64,000 nt of DNA from assembly GCA_041633555.1 (NCBI GenBank), contig JBFKFZ010000005.1, positions 44,145 through 108,144 on the forward strand, read 5' to 3'. The notes below the pieces were generated by a model, which saw only the letters and a list, made by a program, of their open reading frames with translations, made no database searches and had not been told where the DNA came from. The translations under genes and the position numbers were made by a program. The stretch is from JAHEAO01 sp041633555. Lineage in GTDB: Bacteria > Pseudomonadota > Alphaproteobacteria > Rhodobacterales > Rhodobacteraceae. Shown here in pieces: positions 7,934 to 17,324 of this stretch; position 1 is the stretch's first letter; the number at the start of each line of letters is the position of its first letter.

Positions 7934-9268
7934 CTACGGGCAGGTCAGATCGTTGAGCAGCGCAAAGCCCATCAGCATCAGTAACAGAGCCAGACCGACG
8001 GCCATGAGCACACGTAGCGCGGCATCGCTTGGCGGCTTGCCGACCACAGCTTCGTAGGCATGAAAAACCAGGTGCCCGCCGTCGAGGACCGGAACCGGGA
8101 AGAGGTTCAAGAGCCCCACCGCCGTCGAAAGGACCGCAATGAACCAGATGAAATTCGTCAGACCTTGGCTGGCTATCTCGCCCGAGGTCTGGGCGATGCC
8201 GATCGGTCCGCGGATGTTGCAGGACGAGATCGCGCCCGAGATCACATGCGTCAGCCCGGAGATTGAGCTTTTCATGATGAACCATGTCTGTTCTGTCCCG
8301 TAGCCGATTGCGGCCAGAATGCCGGGCGAGTCGGTCATCGGTACGAATACCATGCCGCCGGTGATGCCGATCAGCCAGCGGGTCTCGAACCCACCCTCCG
8401 GCGTCGGCAGATCGACCCGGCGCGGCGCCAGCGTGAATTCCAGCAGATCGCCCTCGCGCCAGACCTCGAGCAGCATCGGCTTGCCGCCCGACGCGCCGGT
8501 GATCTCGCGCAACTGCTTGAAGGTCTCGACCGGCTCGCCATTGACCGAGCGGACAACGTCGCCGACCCGCAGGTCGATATCCATGGCCGCCGAGCCCGGC
8601 GACAGCGACCCAACGAGCGGTGGATAGGGATGCGGCCCCGGCACGGTCAGAACCGCGTCGTCACGCCGGACCGTGTAGTCTAGCAGCAAGGCACCCGGAA
8701 GCTCATCGACGAAATCGCCGATCTTTTCCAGCTCGGGTACATCCAAACCGGCCACCGCAAGTACCTCGTCACCGACCATCAGGCCCTGTTCAACCGGCAT
8801 CGGGCGCAGTTCGGCAATTGTCAGCGGGTCAGAGGCGGTTCCGCGCCAGCCGATGATCGCGGCAAAGATCAGGATCGACAGGATGAAATTGAAGGCCGGC
8901 CCTGCCGCCACCGTCGCGGCCCGCGCCCAGAGCGGCGCGCCATGCATCGAACGCCGGCGTTCTCCCTCGGCCATCGCATGCAACATGCCCTCGTTCTTGC
9001 CGCTGGCGGCATCGGCATCGCCGAGGAACTTGACGAAACCGCCGAAGGGCAGCGCCGCGATCTGCCATTTCGTGCCGCGCCGGTCCATCCGCGACCAGAT
9101 CACCGGCCCAAATCCCAGCGAGAACACCTCGGCATGAATGCCCGACCAACGACCGACGATGTAATGTCCGAACTCGTGAATCGCGACGATGATCAGAAGC
9201 GCGATCACGAAGGCGACGACAGTATAGACAAAGCCGCCGAAGGACGGGATCAGTCCGATTGTATCCAA
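7934..9268 (-). CDS. rseP: Site-2 zinc metalloprotease RseP
   Basis: Intramembrane protease of the M50 family, expected to cut membrane-anchored anti-sigma factors and leftover signal peptides. The zinc motif HEFGH lies in the first transmembrane segment (about residues 31-35). A central periplasmic region carries PDZ-type sequence (LRVGDVVRSVNGEPV). The third ligand motif is in LNLFPVPVLDGGHL near the C-terminus. Length is 444 aa. The start appears to be TTG at 9268, 3 bases past the dxr stop, with AGGG upstream; no nearer ATG keeps the first membrane helix. It is co-transcribed with cdsA and dxr, as in many proteobacteria. Confidence 0.94.
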   Translation of the reverse strand: MDTIGLIPSFGGFVYTVVAFVIALLIIVAIHEFGHYIVGRWSGIHAEVFSLGFGPVIWSRMDRRGTKWQIAALPFGGFVKFLGDADAASGKNEGMLHAMAEGERRRSMHGAPLWARAATVAAGPAFNFILSILIFAAIIGWRGTASDPLTIAELRPMPVEQGLMVGDEVLAVAGLDVPELEKIGDFVDELPGALLLDYTVRRDDAVLTVPGPHPYPPLVGSLSPGSAAMDIDLRVGDVVRSVNGEPVETFKQLREITGASGGKPMLLEVWREGDLLEFTLAPRRVDLPTPEGGFETRWLIGITGGMVFVPMTDSPGILAAIGYGTEQTWFIMKSSISGLTHVISGAISSCNIRGPIGIAQTSGEIASQGLTNFIWFIAVLSTAVGLLNLFPVPVLDGGHLVFHAYEAVVGKPPSDAALRVLMAVGLALLLMLMGFALLNDLTCP

Positions 9269-9271
9269 TGG

Positions 9272-10456
9272 TCAGGCCCTTGTTTTCAGCGTCTCGATCG
9301 CCTCGGTGGCGCGGATCCTTGCGACATTGTCAGCATGGGCGACGTTATCAAGGGTGATCGCGGCAGCATCAAGGCCGGATTCGGATGACATTCGCGTTAA
9401 CACCTCTTCGACTACGCGCGCCATGTCGGTAAAGCCGATCTGCCCGGCGATGAAACCGTCGAGTGCGCGTTCCTTGGCCGCGTTGAAGACGGCACCGGCA
9501 AGGCCGCCTGCCCGCATCACCTCGCGCGCCAGCTGCAAGGCGGGGAAGCGCTTTTCGTCCGGGGCCTCGAAGCGCAGGCTGCCGATCCGCGCCAGATCCA
9601 GCCGCTCGACCGGCAGGTGCCGCCGCTCGGGCCAGTTCAGCGCATAGCCGATGGCGTGGCGCATGTCGGCGGGACCGAGATGCGCCATCAGCCCGCCATC
9701 GCGAAACCCGACGAACGCGTGGATCAGGCTTTCGGGATGGACCAGAACCTCGATCTGCTCCGGCTGCAGCCCGAAAAACTCTTTGGTTTCGATGACTTCC
9801 ATCGCCTTGTTGAAAAGGCTGGCAGAGTCGATCGTGATCCGCTGCCCCATCGACCAGTTGGGATGGTTCAGCGCCTGTTCCAGCGTCGCCCCGGCCATCC
9901 GCCCGAACGGCCAGTCCCGGAACGGTCCGCCGGAGGCCGTGATGATGACGCGCTCGACGGCCGCGATGTCCTCGCCCACCAATCCCTGAAAAACCGCCGA
10001 ATGCTCGCTGTCGACCGGCAGGATGGTGGCGGCATGTTCCCGCGCGGTCGCGATCAGAAGCGGTCCTGCCGTGACCAGCGATTCCTTGTTGGCCAGCGCC
10101 AGTACCGGGCCATGTTTCAGCGCCTGCAGGCCCGGCGCAAGACCGGCGGCGCCGACGATGGCCGACATCACCCAGTCTGCCGGGCGGTCGGCAGCCTCCA
10201 GAAGCGCCGCGGCTCCGGCTGCAACCTCGACGCCGGAGCCGGCCAGCGCGGCGCGAAGATCCTCCAGGCAATCCTCGTGCGCGGTGACCGCCAGTTGCGC
10301 CTGAAGCGCGCGGGCATCGCGCGCCAGTACCGCGAAATTGCGCCCGCCCGTCAGCGCTGTGACCTCGTAGCGTTCCGGCTCTCGCTTGATCAGGTCGACG
10401 GTGTTCTGCCCGATGGAGCCGGTGGCCCCGAAGATCGATATCCGCCTGCGGGTCAT
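9272..10456 (-). CDS. dxr: 1-deoxy-D-xylulose 5-phosphate reductoisomerase Dxr
   Basis: Second step of the non-mevalonate isoprenoid pathway, converting DXP to MEP with NADPH. The N-terminal GATGSIGQNT is the nucleotide-binding motif. ANKESLVTAG, LPVDSEHSA and TASGGPFRDWP are the conserved metal- and substrate-binding segments, and MSSESGLDA lies near the end. Length (394 aa) is standard. The ATG at 10456 overlaps the cdsA stop in an ATGA junction, which excludes the much longer frame open upstream. Its product feeds prenyl synthesis, including the substrate of UppS two genes upstream. Confidence 0.96.
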   Translation of the reverse strand: MTRRRISIFGATGSIGQNTVDLIKREPERYEVTALTGGRNFAVLARDARALQAQLAVTAHEDCLEDLRAALAGSGVEVAAGAAALLEAADRPADWVMSAIVGAAGLAPGLQALKHGPVLALANKESLVTAGPLLIATAREHAATILPVDSEHSAVFQGLVGEDIAAVERVIITASGGPFRDWPFGRMAGATLEQALNHPNWSMGQRITIDSASLFNKAMEVIETKEFFGLQPEQIEVLVHPESLIHAFVGFRDGGLMAHLGPADMRHAIGYALNWPERRHLPVERLDLARIGSLRFEAPDEKRFPALQLAREVMRAGGLAGAVFNAAKERALDGFIAGQIGFTDMARVVEEVLTRMSSESGLDAAAITLDNVAHADNVARIRATEAIETLKTRA

Positions 10457-11244
10457 GCCGCCGCGACCGTCAGCCAGCCAAACGCAAAACAGAGCGCCGC
10501 CGCAAGCGACGCACCGATCATCGCATCGAACCGGTCCAGCACCCCGCCATGGCCGGGAAGGATGTCGGACGCATCCTTGACGCCGCGCCGTCGCTTGATC
10601 GCGCTTTCGGCGATATCGCCCATCTGCCCGGCGAAACCAATGAGCGCGCTGACCAGAATCAGCGAGGCTCCAGCCCCGGTAAGCGGCATGAAGATCAGCC
10701 CGATACCGGCGGCACCGATCCATCCCGCGATAGTGCCCGACCAGGTCTTCTTGGGGCTGATCGCCGGCCAGAATTTCGGGCCGCCGAACCGCTTGCCAGC
10801 AAAATAGCCGGCCGTATCGCTGACGATCACGACGGCCACAAGCCAGAGAACCCAGACCGAGCCGAACCCGCGGGCAGCAAGGAAGGCGAAGCATCCCAGC
10901 AACACGACCCCGCCGTAACCCAGAAAGAGCGGTCGTTGCTCGCGCACCCAAACCGTTCCGAGTGCTGCCATCGCCGCCAGCGCAGCGATAGCGTAAAGCG
11001 ATCCGAACGTCGCGCTGGCCAGAACCGCAACCGCCGCAAGCGTTCCGAGGACGAGGGCCGCCTCGGACCTTGTGCTGTCCATCATGCGCGTCAATTCCCA
11101 GATCATCACGCCGGTGGCCGCGGCCACCAGCGCGGCGAACCAGACGCCGCCAAGAAGGATCGCGGCCAGACCGACAAGCGCCATGATCGCCGCGCTCAGA
11201 AGCCGCGGGCGCAGGTCACCCCACTTTGCAGAGAGATCGGTCAT
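10453..11244 (-). CDS. cdsA: Phosphatidate cytidylyltransferase CdsA
   Basis: Multi-pass membrane enzyme making CDP-diacylglycerol, the precursor of phosphatidylglycerol and other phospholipids. Several hydrophobic segments are followed by SDTAGYFAGKRFGGPK. The family signature near the C-terminus reads GVKDASDILPGHGGVLDRFD and contains the catalytic aspartates. Length is 263 aa. It overlaps uppS upstream and dxr downstream by 4-base ATGA junctions, indicating translational coupling across uppS-cdsA-dxr. Confidence 0.95.
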   Translation of the reverse strand: MTDLSAKWGDLRPRLLSAAIMALVGLAAILLGGVWFAALVAAATGVMIWELTRMMDSTRSEAALVLGTLAAVAVLASATFGSLYAIAALAAMAALGTVWVREQRPLFLGYGGVVLLGCFAFLAARGFGSVWVLWLVAVVIVSDTAGYFAGKRFGGPKFWPAISPKKTWSGTIAGWIGAAGIGLIFMPLTGAGASLILVSALIGFAGQMGDIAESAIKRRRGVKDASDILPGHGGVLDRFDAMIGASLAAALCFAFGWLTVAAA

Positions 11245-11960
11245 CCAAGAACGGCACCGAAACGCCGCTCTCGCTTGCCAAAATTCGCGATGATCTCGCC
11301 GAAGATCTCTGCCGTGAAATCCGGCCAGAGCGTGTCGATGAACTCATATTCCGAATAGGCCGATTGCCAGAGAAGGAAGTTTGAAATCCGCGCCTCGCCG
11401 CTGGTGCGGATCACGAGGTCCGGATCCGGCAGAACATAAGTGTCGAGATAGCGCGCCAGCGTCTCGGAATTGACGCTTTCGGGATCGAGCTTCCCCGCCT
11501 TGACATCGCGCGCCAGACGCTTGGTGGCGCGCGCAACCTCGTCGCGTCCGCCATAGTTCAGCGCAACGGTCAGATGCAAAAGGTCGTTGTAAGCGGTCAT
11601 CAGTTCCAGTTCGTCCATCAGCCGCACGAGCTTTTCGTCCAGCTTGACCCGGTCGCCGATGAACCGCACCCGGATGCCGTTGTCGAGCAGGGCGCGGGCC
11701 TCGCTGGCGATGTAGCGGCGAAACAGTGACATCAGACCGGACACCTCGGCCTGGGTCCGTTTCCAGTTCTCGGTCGAGAAGGCGAAGATCGTCAGGTACT
11801 TAACGCCGAGATCGGGGCAGGCGGCAACGATTTCGCGGACCCGCTGACCCCCGGCCTGATGACCGTAGAGGCGCGGTTTGCTGCGCGCCTGCGCCCATCT
11901 GCCGTTGCCATCCATGATGATGGCCACGTGATGCGGTCCTGATACCGGTATGTCCTTCAA
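11241..11960 (-). CDS. uppS: Undecaprenyl pyrophosphate synthase UppS
   Basis: cis-Prenyltransferase that builds the C55 lipid carrier for peptidoglycan and polysaccharide export. The diagnostic IIMDGNGRWA motif is close to the N-terminus, FAFSTENWKR follows, and the C-terminal DLVIRTSGEARISNFLLWQ and FIDTLWPDF segments are intact. I place the start at TTG 11960, preceded by GAGGAAAGAGCGC. The longer frame to 12047 would run into frr and adds a basic tail not expected in this family. The resulting 239 aa is a normal length. Confidence 0.93.
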   Translation of the reverse strand: MKDIPVSGPHHVAIIMDGNGRWAQARSKPRLYGHQAGGQRVREIVAACPDLGVKYLTIFAFSTENWKRTQAEVSGLMSLFRRYIASEARALLDNGIRVRFIGDRVKLDEKLVRLMDELELMTAYNDLLHLTVALNYGGRDEVARATKRLARDVKAGKLDPESVNSETLARYLDTYVLPDPDLVIRTSGEARISNFLLWQSAYSEYEFIDTLWPDFTAEIFGEIIANFGKRERRFGAVLG

Positions 11961-11991
11961 GCGCTCTTTCCTCGTACTGTCCTGCCGGTCC

Positions 11992-12549
11992 TCAGACCTG
12001 CATGATCTCTGCCTGTTTTGCATCCAGCGCGGCATCGACGGCGGCAATTACCTTGTCGGTCAGGGCCTGAACCTCGTCGGACCAGAATTTCTGGTCATCC
12101 TCGGACATGCCGTCGGCCTTGGCCTTCTTGATCTGGTCCATGCCGTCGCGCCGGACGTTGCGCACCGCGACTCGGGCGCTTTCGGCATATTGCGCGGCAA
12201 CTTTGGTCAAATCACGGCGACGCTCTTCGTTCAGTTCCGGGATCGGCAGCATGATGATCGTGCCGTTAAGCTGCGGGTTGATCCCGAGCCCGCTTTCGCG
12301 GATCGCCTTCTCGACCTTGCCGACCAGTTGCTTGTCCCAGACATTGATCGTGACCATCCGGGGTTCGGGCACGTTGATCGTGCCGACCTGGTTGATCGGG
12401 GTCGGGCTGCCATAGGCATCGACCATCACCGGATCCAGCATCGAGGAACTGGCCCGGCCGGTCCTCAGCGTTCCGAATTCATGCTTGAGCGACGCCATCG
12501 CGCCATCCATGCGGCGCTGCAGGTCGTCGAGGTCAATATCGTCTGCCAT
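11992..12549 (-). CDS. frr: Ribosome recycling factor Frr
   Basis: Works with EF-G to split post-termination ribosomes. The 185-aa sequence starts MADDIDLDDLQRRM and shows GTLRTGRAS, the arginine-containing segment in which RRF contacts the ribosome. VKIAARNVRR-like and EDD-containing helices follow (here VAVRNVRRDGMDQIKKAK and MSEDDQKFW). It lies 54 bases downstream of pyrH and 31 bases upstream of the uppS start, the usual pyrH-frr-uppS order. Confidence 0.97.
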   Translation of the reverse strand: MADDIDLDDLQRRMDGAMASLKHEFGTLRTGRASSSMLDPVMVDAYGSPTPINQVGTINVPEPRMVTINVWDKQLVGKVEKAIRESGLGINPQLNGTIIMLPIPELNEERRRDLTKVAAQYAESARVAVRNVRRDGMDQIKKAKADGMSEDDQKFWSDEVQALTDKVIAAVDAALDAKQAEIMQV

Positions 12550-12603
12550 GTCATTCCACTCGAATTGTCCGGCCCTGGGGCCGGTTTTGCGCAGGTTATA
12601 GCG

Positions 12604-13341
12604 CTAACCGCCCACGATTGTATAGGTGCCTTCCCCAGCCAGAATACCGCGAAACCCGCCTGGTTCATCGAGGCTGAAGACGACGATCGGCAGCTTGTTG
12701 TCGCGCGCGAGCGCAATGGCGCTGGCATCCATAACGCCGAGATGTTTCTGCAGCACCTCATCATAGCTGACATGGTCGTAGCGCTTGGCATCGGCGTCGG
12801 TCTTGGGATCCTTATCATAGACCCCGTCGACCTTGGTGCCCTTGAAGATCGCCTCGCAGGCCATTTCGTTGGCGCGCAGCGTCGCCGCTGTGTCGGTCGT
12901 GAAATAGGGGTTGCCGGTGCCGGCGGCGAAGATGCAGACCCGGCCCTTTTCCAGATGCCGCACGGCGCGGCGTCGGATATAGGGTTCGCAGACTTGATCC
13001 ATCGGAATGGCGCTGATGACGCGCGTGAAGACGCCGAGATCCTCCAGCGCCGACTGCATCGCCAACGCGTTCATCACGGTGGCCAGCATCCCCATATAGT
13101 CGGCGGTCGTCCGCTCCATCCCCTGCGCCGACCCCTGCAGACCGCGAAAGATGTTGCCGCCGCCGATGACCATGCAGATCTCGACCCCCAGATCATGCAC
13201 CGATTTGACCTCGGCGGCGATCCGGGAGACCGTTGGCGGGTGCAGCCCATAGCCTTGGTCGCCCATCAGCGCCTCGCCCGAGATCTTCAGCAGCACGCGC
13301 TTGTAGCGGGTCGAGGCTTGGCCTTCGCCTTGCTCGGTCAT
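12604..13341 (-). CDS. pyrH: Uridylate kinase PyrH
   Basis: Bacterial UMP kinase of the amino-acid kinase fold, producing UDP for nucleic acids and nucleotide sugars. RVLLKISGEALMG is the N-terminal phosphate-binding segment. CMVIGGGNIFRG, the MGMLATVMNALA helix and FAAGTGNPYFTTDT are also diagnostic. Length is 245 aa from ATG 13341; a frame open to 13449 is rejected because the added residues are unrelated to PyrH. The gene is first in the leftward housekeeping block and is divergent from miaA, with about 130 bases between them. Confidence 0.96.
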   Translation of the reverse strand: MTEQGEGQASTRYKRVLLKISGEALMGDQGYGLHPPTVSRIAAEVKSVHDLGVEICMVIGGGNIFRGLQGSAQGMERTTADYMGMLATVMNALAMQSALEDLGVFTRVISAIPMDQVCEPYIRRRAVRHLEKGRVCIFAAGTGNPYFTTDTAATLRANEMACEAIFKGTKVDGVYDKDPKTDADAKRYDHVSYDEVLQKHLGVMDASAIALARDNKLPIVVFSLDEPGGFRGILAGEGTYTIVGG

Positions 13342-13473
13342 ATGAATTGCCTCATGTCGGATCCGGTGAATTCTGCTCGGCGCAAAATGTCGGAAAACGC
13401 CCTTGGGTTCAATGCCGGATTCCCCCGGATCGTCGCTTCCGGCAACCACTTATGAAAGTCGCATCGCAAGCCA

Positions 13474-14352
13474 TTGCAAAAACTTGAAAACATATCGTCT
13501 GAACGCCCGCTTCTGATCGCCGGCCCGACGGCGTCCGGTAAGTCCGCCGTGGCGCTGGAACTGGCCGCACGGGACGGTGGGGTGATCGTCAATGCAGACG
13601 CGCTGCAGGTCTTCGCCAACTGGCGCGTGCTGACCGCACGCCCATCGCCAGAGGAAGAACGCGTAGCGCCGCACGCGCTTTATGGCCATGTGGCGGCCGA
13701 AGTCGCCTATTCCGTCGGGCACTGGCTGCGCGATTTGGCTCCGCTGCTGGCCAGCCCTGCCCGAGCGATCATCGTCGGCGGTACCGGACTCTATTTCACC
13801 GCGCTGACCGAGGGGCTGGCCGAGATCCCGGAAACCCCGGCGGCGATCCGTGCCGAGGCCGACGCCCGGCTTGCCAAACTGGGGTCGCAGGCGCTGCTGG
13901 ACGAGATCGACGCGGCCACCGCCGCCCGGATCGACCGGCTGAACCCGGTTCGGATCCAGCGCGCCTGGGAAGTACAGCGCAGCACTGGACGCGGTCTTGC
14001 CGCCTGGCAGGATGATACCCCCGCGCCGCTCCTCCCGCTCGCCCATGCCGAAACCGTATTGATCGAGGCCGACCGCGACTGGCTGGGCGCGCGGATCGAT
14101 CGCCGGTTCGATGGGATGCTGGCGAATGGCGCGCTGGAGGAAGTGCGCGCCAATCTGCCCGACTGGACCCCGTCGCGGCCGTCGTCAAAGGCGATCGGCG
14201 CGCTGGAACTGGTGGCGCATCTGAAGGGCGAATTCACGCTCGAAGAAGCCCGTGAACGCGCGATCATCTCGACAAGGCAATATGCCAAGCGCCAGCGCAC
14301 CTGGTTTCGGGCGAGGATGAAGGACTGGCAGCAGATGACGCTGCCGGATTGA
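13474..14352 (+). CDS. miaA: tRNA dimethylallyltransferase MiaA
   Basis: Transfers a dimethylallyl group to A37 of tRNAs reading UNN codons. The P-loop GPTASGKSA is near residue 17-25. The DALQVFANWRVLTARPS segment corresponds to the substrate-binding DSMQVY region, and VGGTGLYFTAL follows. The C-terminus holds SSKAIGALEL and STRQYAKRQRTWFR, which are typical. The only available start in frame after an upstream stop is TTG 13474, and no strong ribosome site precedes it, so expression may be low. Length is 292 aa. Confidence 0.93.
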   Translation: MQKLENISSERPLLIAGPTASGKSAVALELAARDGGVIVNADALQVFANWRVLTARPSPEEERVAPHALYGHVAAEVAYSVGHWLRDLAPLLASPARAIIVGGTGLYFTALTEGLAEIPETPAAIRAEADARLAKLGSQALLDEIDAATAARIDRLNPVRIQRAWEVQRSTGRGLAAWQDDTPAPLLPLAHAETVLIEADRDWLGARIDRRFDGMLANGALEEVRANLPDWTPSRPSSKAIGALELVAHLKGEFTLEEARERAIISTRQYAKRQRTWFRARMKDWQQMTLPD

Positions 14353-14502
14353 GACTCTGCAGCCGAGCTTCATGCTTTGCGTCAAACTTCGCCGAACCTG
14401 CCGTGCGGGCGCCGTCCCGCCATTGCTGAACCGGCTTTGTGGCTTTCATTTCCGCCAATCCTCGCCTAACTTTCATAAAACCAACCAGAAACACTGACCG
14501 CC

Positions 14503-15303
14503 ATGACTGAAACCGCAGCACTAGACAACGCGTTCCGGGTCGTGCCGTTGGCACGGTTCGCGCGCGGGGGCCGCTGGCGGACCGAGGCGATGCGCAGCTA
14601 CGGCCAGCCGCTGCTGCTGTGGTTCACCAAGGGTCAGGGGCGGATCACGGTTGCGGGCACGACGCGCGGCTTTGGTGCGCATAACGCGATCTTTCTGCCG
14701 TCGGGCACCATGCACGGGTTCGAGATGACCGGTCAGGTCTTCGGCACGCTGGTATTCTTCCCGGGCGACCCAGATCTCGCGCTACCCGCCGAGCCGCAGC
14801 ATCTGCGGTTTCGCGATGCGCAGGTTCAGGCGGAACTGAACCAGATGATCGACAACCTGCAGCGCGAGGCCGAACGGCAGATGCCGGGTCATGACCGCGC
14901 GGTTGCCCTGCACGGCGGTCTGCTTGCCGTCTGGCTGGAACGCCAGATCGCCGCCCTGCCCGACCCCGAAACGCGGCCCGACAAGGCCCGCCGCCTGACC
15001 GCCGCCTTCACGGCACTTGTTGAGCGCGATTTCCGCACCGGGAAATCCGTCAACGATTATGCTGCGGAACTGGGCGTCACGCCGACCCATCTCAGCCGGG
15101 TCTGCAACTCTGCCTGTGGCCGTCCGGCCTCGGTGCTGCTGGCCGACCGGGTGCATTTCGAGGCGCGCCGGTTGCTGTCCGAAACCCGTACGCCGGTCAA
15201 GGACATCGCCCGCGACCTCGGATTTACCTCGGCAGCCTACTTTACCCGCGCCTTCCAGAAAAAAACCGGCAAGACCCCCACCGGATTTCGCAAGAGCCCT
15301 TGA
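14503..15303 (+). CDS. AraC-family transcriptional regulator with cupin sensor domain
   Basis: The N-terminal half (about residues 20-110) resembles an AraC-type cupin ligand-binding domain, with an FLPSGTMHGFEM segment. The C-terminal 100 residues form the double helix-turn-helix DNA-binding domain: VNDYAAELGVTPTHLSRVC and VKDIARDLGFTSAAYFTRAFQKKTGKTPTGFR. The gene lies 271 bases upstream of, and codirectional with, a five-component peptide-type ABC importer. It may sense that transporter's substrate, but no operator is identified. Length is 266 aa, normal for the family. Confidence 0.88.
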   Translation: MTETAALDNAFRVVPLARFARGGRWRTEAMRSYGQPLLLWFTKGQGRITVAGTTRGFGAHNAIFLPSGTMHGFEMTGQVFGTLVFFPGDPDLALPAEPQHLRFRDAQVQAELNQMIDNLQREAERQMPGHDRAVALHGGLLAVWLERQIAALPDPETRPDKARRLTAAFTALVERDFRTGKSVNDYAAELGVTPTHLSRVCNSACGRPASVLLADRVHFEARRLLSETRTPVKDIARDLGFTSAAYFTRAFQKKTGKTPTGFRKSP

Positions 15304-15574
15304 CCTTTGGTAAACTCGCGCGAAAGTCAACTCGACGGGGTTGCATATCGCGTTCGTGTCGTTTTTGCTAAGCGCCGATGTCGCTTTCGTGCACCGAGAT
15401 GGCGAATAAGCGCGTTGACGTGCGCCCCGATTCAGTGCGGAATGACTGAGAGGGGGAGATTTCGATCAGGACGCAAAGTCACGCAATCAGTAGACCGGGC
15501 CACGGGGCCTGTCTGATCGCGATCATATCCCACGGCAAAAAACCAACAGACGACACACTTCAGGGAGAACCAGA

Positions 15575-17215
15575 ATGATAATGACGACCAAACAGGCGAA
15601 GCCGGTCCATCCGGCCGCCAGGATGTATGCAGAGGAATTCAAGGCGGGAAAACTCAGCCGCCGCGAATTCCTTACCCGCGCCTCCGCGCTGGGTGTGACC
15701 ACCGCCGGCGCCTACGGCCTGATCGGCCTCGATGCGCCGGTGAAGGCTGAGGCCCACGCCAAGACGGGCGGAACGTTGCGCATCCAGATGGAGACCAAAC
15801 CGCAGAAAGATCCGCGCACCTATGACTGGTCCGAATATGCCAACTTCTCGCGCGGCTGGCTGGAATACCTTGTAGAGTACAATCGCGATGGCACTTTCGA
15901 GGGTCTTCTTGTCGAAAGCTGGGAAGTCAGCGACGACGCCACCGAATACACTTTGAAGGTCCGCCAGGGTGTCAAGTGGAACAACGGTGACGACTTCACT
16001 GCCGATGACGTGGTGCACAATATCGCCCGCTGGTGCGACGCCAATGTGGAAGGCAACTCGATGGCGACCCGGATGGGCAGCCTTGTCGACGAAACCACCA
16101 AGACCATCGTCGAAGGCGGCGCCACCGCGCTCGACAGCCATACAGTGCTGCTGAAACTGCCGTCGCCCGACATCACCATCATTGCGGGCATGGCGGATTA
16201 TCCTGCCGCCGTCGTGCACCAGTCCTACGACAACGGCGATCCTTCGGCCAATCCTATTGGCACCGGTCCCTATCTGCCCGAACAGAACGAGGTTGGCGTC
16301 AAGCAGGTGCTGGTCCGCAATGAGAACCACGAATGGTGGGGCGAAGGTGCCTACCTCGACCGGATTGAGTTCATCGACCTCGGCACCGACATGGCCTCGA
16401 CTGTTGCAGCGGCCGATGCCGACGAGATCGACATGACCTACCAGACCTTCAGCGATTTCGTCGAAGTCATGGACGGCATCGGCTGGACCCGGTCCGAGGC
16501 GGTCACTTCGGCGACGCTCGCGGTCCGCTTCAACCAGGATGCCGACGCCTACAAGGACCTGCGCGTCCGCAAGGCTCTGCAGCTGGCCGTCGACAACGCT
16601 GTCGTTCTGGAGCTTGGGTATAACGGTCTCGGCGAGCCGGCAGAGAACCATCATGTTTGTCCGATCCATCCGGAATATGCCGAACTTCCTCCGCTGGTCG
16701 TTGATCCGGCTGCTGCCAAGGCGATGATGGACGAAACCGACTTTGCCGACTTCGAGCATGAGTTGATCTCGATCGACGACAACTGGCAGGCCTCCTCCTG
16801 CGATGCTGTCGCTGCCCAGATCCGCGATGCCGGCATCCCGATCAAGCGGACCATCCTGCCGGGTTCGACATTCTGGAACGACTGGACCAAATATCCGTTC
16901 TCGGCCACCGAGTGGAACATGCGTCCGCTCGGCGTGCAGGTTCTGGCGCTCGCCTATACCAGCAGCGCGGCCTGGAATGAGACGGCATTCCGCAACGCCG
17001 AATTCGACACGCTGCTGACCGAAGCTATGTCGATCGCTGATGCCGACAAGCGGCGCGAAGTGATGGCCAAGATCGAACAGCTGATGCAGGACGAGGGGGT
17101 GCTGATCCAACCCTACTGGCGTTCGATCTTCCGCCACTCGAAGCCGAATGTCATGGGCGCCGAGATGCACCCGACCTTCGAGATCCATATGCAGAAATAC
17201 TGGATCGACGCCTAA
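15575..17215 (+). CDS. Peptide/solute ABC transporter substrate-binding protein (family 5), Tat-exported
   Basis: Periplasmic binding component of the ABC importer encoded by the next three genes. The N-terminus carries a twin-arginine signal (LSRREFLTRASALG) with a hydrophobic stretch ending near residue 50, so export should be through Tat, in a folded state. The body begins GGTLRIQM and contains YTLKVRQGVKWNNGDDFTAD, NPIGTGPYLP and VRKALQLAVD, all typical of family 5 (OppA/DppA) proteins. Length is 546 aa. A GGGAG element precedes ATG 15575. A terminator-like hairpin directly after the gene could give extra binding protein relative to the permeases. The substrate cannot be inferred. Confidence 0.88.
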   Translation: MIMTTKQAKPVHPAARMYAEEFKAGKLSRREFLTRASALGVTTAGAYGLIGLDAPVKAEAHAKTGGTLRIQMETKPQKDPRTYDWSEYANFSRGWLEYLVEYNRDGTFEGLLVESWEVSDDATEYTLKVRQGVKWNNGDDFTADDVVHNIARWCDANVEGNSMATRMGSLVDETTKTIVEGGATALDSHTVLLKLPSPDITIIAGMADYPAAVVHQSYDNGDPSANPIGTGPYLPEQNEVGVKQVLVRNENHEWWGEGAYLDRIEFIDLGTDMASTVAAADADEIDMTYQTFSDFVEVMDGIGWTRSEAVTSATLAVRFNQDADAYKDLRVRKALQLAVDNAVVLELGYNGLGEPAENHHVCPIHPEYAELPPLVVDPAAAKAMMDETDFADFEHELISIDDNWQASSCDAVAAQIRDAGIPIKRTILPGSTFWNDWTKYPFSATEWNMRPLGVQVLALAYTSSAAWNETAFRNAEFDTLLTEAMSIADADKRREVMAKIEQLMQDEGVLIQPYWRSIFRHSKPNVMGAEMHPTFEIHMQKYWIDA

Positions 17216-17223
17216 GCAACCGG

Positions 17224-17251
17224 GGGCCGCGCCACAGGGCGCGGCCCTTTT
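17224..17251 (+). terminator. Intra-operon terminator or attenuator after the binding-protein gene
   Basis: A perfect 10-bp GC stem (17224-17233 with 17238-17247) closes a 4-base loop and is followed by TTTT. It sits 9 bases after the binding-protein stop and 73 bases before the first permease. Partial termination or transcript stabilisation here would raise binding protein over membrane components, a known arrangement in importer operons. Confidence 0.65.
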
Positions 17252-17324
17252 GCCCTGACAAGACAATCCGCCGCGGGATCGCATCGCGTCCCCTTCTGCC
17301 AGTTGCGACAGCCAAGGACTCACC

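Noticed and set aside
15304..15574. Operator or promoter for the AraC-linked transporter
   Set aside because: A TTGACG is present near 15415 but no acceptable -10 follows at the right distance, and no clear repeat pair for AraC binding is seen.
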